Origin: an uncultured Collinsella sp.
GTDB taxonomy: Bacteria; Actinomycetota; Coriobacteriia; Coriobacteriales; Coriobacteriaceae
Assembly (NCBI GenBank): GCA_959026535.1
Contig: CAUFMB010000064.1
Span: forward strand, 1-10,176
Length of the DNA: 10,176 bases
Direction: 5' to 3'
The notes beneath the pieces were generated by a model, which saw only the letters and a list, made by a program, of their open reading frames with translations, did not search any database and had not been told where the DNA came from. Position numbers and translations under genes: made by a program. Of this stretch, positions 7,048 through 10,176 are shown piece by piece (within the stretch, counting starts at the first letter, position 1; each line of letters opens with the position of its first letter).

Positions 7048-7122
7048 TTTCGGTATCACGAACATACTTTCGGTATCATTTAATGGTATTATGATATCGA
7101 AAGTATGTTCGTGATACCGAAA
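7048..7122. promoter_or_regulatory. Long inverted repeat with four operator-like sites upstream of fic
   Basis: Two 32-nt arms (7048-7079 and 7091-7122) match at 31 of 32 positions around an 11-nt A+T-rich centre. Each arm holds two direct copies of TTTCGGTATCA, spaced 20 bp apart start to start (7048-7058 and 7068-7078). The right arm holds them inverted (7092-7102, with one change, and 7112-7122). Candidate -10 boxes TATTAT (7087-7092) or TATGAT (7090-7095) lie at the centre with no good -35. The right arm touches the fic ribosome binding site (AAGGAG, 7121-7126). A bound dimer or tetramer would block transcription, and an RNA hairpin could limit ribosome access. The wHTH of Fic itself is the obvious candidate binder (inference). 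Confidence 0.8.
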
Positions 7123-7130
7123 GGAGCCGC

Positions 7131-8363
7131 ATGCGCCAGTTCGATTACACCACAGTCCCAGCGGAACTCGAAGCAACTCCAATCACCAACCTCCTCCTCT
7201 CGATACGCGAGCATAAAGGCCGACAGCTTGTTCTGAGTCAAGTCAAACCCGAACTCCTATCGTCCCTTATGGAGGAAGCTAAGATCCAAAGCACCCAATC
7301 CTCCAACGGACTTGAAGGAATTGTTACCACCCAAAAAAGACTCAAAGCAATCATGGCGTATTCCGCCAAGCCAAGCTCCCGCGCAGAGGAAGAAATCGCT
7401 GGATACCGAGATGTGCTGTCGCTTATTCACGAGCAACACGATTCCATTCCCGTAACGCCATCGGTCATTTTGCAGTTGCATCGTGACCTCATGGCGCACA
7501 CGGCAATCTCGTATGGAGGCCATTGGAAGGATAGCGATAACGAAATCGTCTCCATTGACGATCAAGGTAATCGATTTGTGCGCTTTAGGCCCCCTTCGGC
7601 TCTAGCAACCCCGGGACTTATTAAAGAAGCCTGCCAGTCCCTCAACGATGCTTTATCTCGCCAAGTTTGCGATCCCCTCCTTATATCGCTCCGCTTTATC
7701 TTCGATTTTGTCAGTATTCATCCCTTCAACGATGGCAATGGCAGGATGAGCCGGCTCCTTACAACGCTGCTACTCGAAAAGACTGGATACGACGTTGCGC
7801 GTTACATCAGCATCGAACGACTTATTGAAGACAACAAGGCGCTCTACTACAACGCCCTCGCTGCAAGCTCCGCTGGATGGAATGAAAATCAAAACACCGA
7901 AGCACCCTTTATCCGTTTCATGCTCGGAACAACCCTGGCCGCCTACCGACAGCTCGAGCAGCGTACCTTAATTGAATCAAGCACTCGTCCCATGTCGAAG
8001 CAAGCGCGCATCGCCGTTCTATTTCAACAGAGACCCGGTGTCATTAAGAAATCCGACATCCGATCCAACTGCCCCGATATCAGCGAGGTTACCGTTAAAC
8101 GAACCCTCGGTCAGCTTGTTAGTTGCAGCGCAATCGAAAAAACAGGAGCGGGTCGTTCGACGGGCTACATACTCAAAGACGTCCATGCTCTAGAACTATT
8201 CTTGCAATCCACATTACCCGATAGCGAGGCCGCAATAACAAAAGAGGCTCCAAAGGATAAGCTCCTTGAACGTGTAAACCACGCCGAGGATGAAAGCAGA
8301 GAGGGGCTCTATGAAGACTACGATTCATTCTCAAGGGACATAAAGACGAAATACGGAGTCTAG
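7131..8363 (+). CDS. Fic-domain protein (probable AMP-transferase) with C-terminal winged helix
   Basis: Predicted to transfer AMP from ATP to a hydroxyl side chain of a target protein, the usual Fic activity; the target is unknown. The 410-residue protein has the canonical Fic loop HPFNDGNGRMSR at 197-208, with catalytic H197. A flap-like segment precedes it (about 133-157). The N-terminal SNGLEG at 58-63 matches the inhibitory motif [S/T]xxxE[G/N] with E62, so it appears self-inhibited (class II) and needs no separate antitoxin; none is adjacent. Residues about 290-350 look like a winged helix-turn-helix (SDIRSNCPDISEVTVKRTL), common at the C-terminus of such Fic proteins. The tail is acidic. 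AAGGAG at 7121-7126 supports the ATG. Base use is visibly more A+T-rich than in lacE1, lacE2 and lacG, which suggests acquisition. Regulation is probably through the inverted repeat directly upstream. Confidence 0.9.
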   Translation: MRQFDYTTVPAELEATPITNLLLSIREHKGRQLVLSQVKPELLSSLMEEAKIQSTQSSNGLEGIVTTQKRLKAIMAYSAKPSSRAEEEIAGYRDVLSLIHEQHDSIPVTPSVILQLHRDLMAHTAISYGGHWKDSDNEIVSIDDQGNRFVRFRPPSALATPGLIKEACQSLNDALSRQVCDPLLISLRFIFDFVSIHPFNDGNGRMSRLLTTLLLEKTGYDVARYISIERLIEDNKALYYNALAASSAGWNENQNTEAPFIRFMLGTTLAAYRQLEQRTLIESSTRPMSKQARIAVLFQQRPGVIKKSDIRSNCPDISEVTVKRTLGQLVSCSAIEKTGAGRSTGYILKDVHALELFLQSTLPDSEAAITKEAPKDKLLERVNHAEDESREGLYEDYDSFSRDIKTKYGV

Positions 8364-8400
8364 TCATATCCCAGAATAGCCTCATCCTTGTTGCCCAAAG

Positions 8401-8787
8401 TTATTTACGCGTCATTGTAAAGCGGTACCCCCGCGCCGGCAGGGGGCAGAAGTATCGCCTGCCGATCCTGCTGGAGTCGGCAATCAGATAGCGCGCATCG
8501 GCCTTGCTAAAGGCGAGCTGCTGGATATGGCCCTCGTCCATGTTGGACGTAGATACGTCACCGTCCAAGATGCCGTTGGCACCGATAAACGCCGCGTCGA
8601 TGCCCAGCGCACGCAGGGCATCCTCGGCCGTTGGCCCCACAAAAGTGGCAGTGCGGCGACGGTACATACCGCCTACCAGGCACAGCTCGCAATCCTCGCG
8701 CGCCTCGAGCAGGCTAAAGGCCGAAAGCGAATTGGTCACATAGATGGAAGGCAGTTTGTCGGTGACTCGGAGAGCGCCAATGCGATC
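8401..8787 (-). pseudogene. Decayed DeoR-family regulator, C-terminal remnant
   Basis: The open frame encodes part of the DeoR-type sensor domain: YVTNSLSAFSLLEA, then VGPTAEDALRALGIDAAFIGANGI, then LIADSSRIGRR. These match the VTNS, GA(D/N)GI and DSS(K/R)xGRR signatures of the family. There is no N-terminal helix-turn-helix, and the frame is closed by a stop at 8788-8790. A stretch at about 8763-8807 in another minus-strand frame (NERNRREIALALSES) resembles the segment that precedes the sensor core, which suggests a deletion with frameshift. A GTG at 8739 opens the longest nominal ORF, but it falls inside the conserved VTNS motif and is unlikely to be a real start. The C-terminus also stops early. 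DeoR-family LacR proteins regulate lactose PTS genes in Firmicutes, so this may be the former regulator of neighbouring lacE3 (inference). Confidence 0.75.
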
Positions 8788-8828
8788 TCACGACGGTTGC
8801 GCTCATTGTCTCAATTAGATACTCAACG

Positions 8829-8866
8829 AAATACGGCCCCGCAGCTCAATAAGCTGCGGGGCCGTA
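8829..8866 (-). terminator. Terminator-like hairpin after lacE copy 3
   Basis: A perfect 15-bp stem (8832-8846 with 8852-8866) has a 5-nt loop. Reading on the minus strand it comes 35 nt after the lacE3 stop and is followed by a short T-rich stretch (TTTCGTT). The T run is weak, but the GC-rich stem and position fit a terminator for lacE3. Confidence 0.72.
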
Positions 8867-8901
8867 CCATACACCGACGAATCAACGACGAAGTGCATCC
8901 A

Positions 8902-10176
8902 CTATTTGGCCAGCTCCTGAACGATCCAGTCAATTGCGCCTTCGGGATCGTTGGTAAGGTCGATATACTCCTTGCCCCTTGTGGTGAGCAGTTTAATTCC
9001 AAGGCGATCGGTATCGGCCTTCATAGCGTCATAGTACATGCGTGCCTGGGGCGCCAGAACAATCACGTTGTACTGATCCATCGTCTCATAGTGGCTTCCG
9101 TACGCACCGGACTGAGAAACCAGATCGATACCCTTAGCAGCGGCACCTTCGCGAAGAGCATTTGCCAAGAGAGTCGAAGTGCCGGCACCCTGGCAAAGCA
9201 CAAGCACGCGGATCTGCTCCGCCTTGTCCTTTACCGCCTCGAGAGCTTTTGCGACATTTTCCTGTACGGCAATAGCATCTGCATCCGAGGTTCCTGCAGT
9301 CTCCTTTGCAGACTCTTCCAAACAAAGCTGATGGTCATACGCCTTGCAGAACGGATAGTAAATCACAAAGTCAACGACCAACAGCACTGCCATCAATACG
9401 AGAGAACGCAGATCGAGACCCGTGGTGAGGAATGCACCGATTGGACCGGGAAGCGCCCACGGCATGGTATACATGGGGGCGTTCATTCCAATGACGTCAA
9501 TGAAAAATTTACCGATAATGGCGTTGACCATAGGAGCCACTAGGAAGGGCACGAACATATAGGGATTGAGAACAATCGGCATACCGAAGATAACGGGCTC
9601 GTTAACTCCAAAAATCACCGGGATAATCGATGCCTTGCCCATGGCTTTAAGCTGCTTGGAGCGCATAAACATGATCAGGATAATAGGAACGATGAACGTG
9701 CAGCCAGAACCACCCAGACCGCCGATGAAGCTTGTAAAGTCCTGCGTGAGAGCAATTGACGGGTGTCCACCTGCTTGGAAAACCTCAAGATTGGTAACGG
9801 TATTGCCGTAGAGCGCAGCATTGATCGGACTCATGACAACCGAAGCACCGTGGATACCCATAAATTGGAAAAGTGCGACCGCGCCTTCGATAAGCGCCAT
9901 GCCAGGATAGGTGTCGACCGCGGAGAACAGCGGCGAGATGAGAGCGGATACCAAATTGGCGAACGGCACAGCAAGCAGCTTGCGGCTCGCAAGATCGATA
10001 AAAGCGCACGCAAGGATCGAAAACCCAAATGCAAAGATATCGCGAAAACTCTGCGCAATAGAGCCAGGGACCTCTTTGGGGAGCTTGATCGTCACATTAT
10101 GGCTAATGCACACCTTATAGATGAGTATTTGCTCGCTTGAGCACTGTTGAATATCGCGAAACAGCACCGCCGATAT
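8902..10176 (-). CDS. lacE: Lactose-type PTS permease, EIIC-EIIB fusion (LacE family), copy 3, 5' end beyond window
   Basis: Third LacE-type permease. The frame is open to the right edge. By alignment with copies 1 and 2, about 150 N-terminal residues lie outside the window. Visible are the EIIC part from VTIKLPKEVPG onward, GIHGAS with the substrate-site His, NEPVIFGMPIVLNP with the matching Glu, a shorter acidic linker, and EIIB with phosphocysteine in LVLCQGAGTS. It differs from copies 1 and 2 in HGAS for HGPS, in a divergent stretch after it, and in somewhat more A+T-rich codons, so its substrate may differ. A GTG at 10167 is a possible nominal start but lies mid-domain and is unlikely. 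Between the edge and LIYKVCISHN, the sequence (VLFRDIQQCSSEQ) does not resemble the hydrophobic helix of the paralogues and seems about six residues too long. The gene may be damaged there. Confidence 0.85.
   Translation of the reverse strand: MSAVLFRDIQQCSSEQILIYKVCISHNVTIKLPKEVPGSIAQSFRDIFAFGFSILACAFIDLASRKLLAVPFANLVSALISPLFSAVDTYPGMALIEGAVALFQFMGIHGASVVMSPINAALYGNTVTNLEVFQAGGHPSIALTQDFTSFIGGLGGSGCTFIVPIILIMFMRSKQLKAMGKASIIPVIFGVNEPVIFGMPIVLNPYMFVPFLVAPMVNAIIGKFFIDVIGMNAPMYTMPWALPGPIGAFLTTGLDLRSLVLMAVLLVVDFVIYYPFCKAYDHQLCLEESAKETAGTSDADAIAVQENVAKALEAVKDKAEQIRVLVLCQGAGTSTLLANALREGAAAKGIDLVSQSGAYGSHYETMDQYNVIVLAPQARMYYDAMKADTDRLGIKLLTTRGKEYIDLTNDPEGAIDWIVQELAK

Noticed and set aside
6857..7122. 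Insertion sequence or MITE carrying fic
   Set aside because: No transposase gene is present, and neither the palindromic elements nor the 32-bp inverted repeat occurs on the far side of fic, so no mobile-element boundaries can be drawn.
8527..9543. A 338-codon plus-strand open frame crossing the DeoR remnant and lacE3
   Set aside because: It is antisense to lacE3's conserved EIIB and EIIC regions and to the DeoR remnant, and shows no family motif. It also reads through the terminator hairpin.

Overview
The window looks like a high-GC gut actinobacterium of the Coriobacteriia, most likely Collinsella or a close relative. That assignment is inference: it rests on the GC-rich genes, the LacE-type proteins with Ala/Pro/Glu-rich linkers, and the gene content. 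No rRNA or other taxonomic marker is present. The window is mostly a lactose/beta-galactoside phosphotransferase (PTS) region with three LacE-type permeases (EIICB fusions), one 6-phospho-beta-galactosidase, a LacI-family regulator, a decayed DeoR-family regulator and a Fic-domain protein.

Layout. 108-1868 (+) is a complete lacE-type EIICB gene (copy 1) ending in a strong terminator (1901-1944). The 333-nt convergent gap up to the lacI stop (1869-2201) holds that terminator and three tandem copies of a palindromic element of about 57 bp. 2202-3212 (-) is a LacI-family repressor. A divergent control region (3213-3487) carries a perfect 24-bp palindrome with an extra half-site, a good operator candidate. 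3488-5266 (+) is lacE copy 2, followed after 75 nt (with a small hairpin) by lacG at 5342-6763. lacG ends in a perfect-stem terminator (6785-6834). The 367-nt gap 6764-7130 holds that terminator, two more palindromic elements (6857-6913, 6937-6993) and a striking 32-bp-arm inverted repeat (7048-7122) next to the ribosome binding site of a Fic gene (7131-8363, +). The 538-nt stretch 8364-8901 holds only a DeoR-family C-terminal remnant (-) and a terminator-like hairpin. From 8902 to the right edge (-) lies lacE copy 3, cut by the window end.

How the genes work together. LacE imports lactose or a similar beta-galactoside with phosphorylation at C6 of the galactosyl unit. LacG then cleaves the phosphorylated disaccharide to galactose-6-phosphate plus glucose. 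The divergent LacI protein probably represses lacE2-lacG through the palindrome at 3363-3386. The EIIA partner (LacF) and the tagatose-6-phosphate pathway (LacABCD) are not in the window, so the system must rely on genes elsewhere. The Fic gene is visibly more A+T-rich than lacE1, lacE2 and lacG. It looks like an independently acquired gene with its own iterated operator.

The least explained features are the five-copy repeat family with two alternating core types, and the four-site operator in front of fic. No clearly new multi-gene system is evident.
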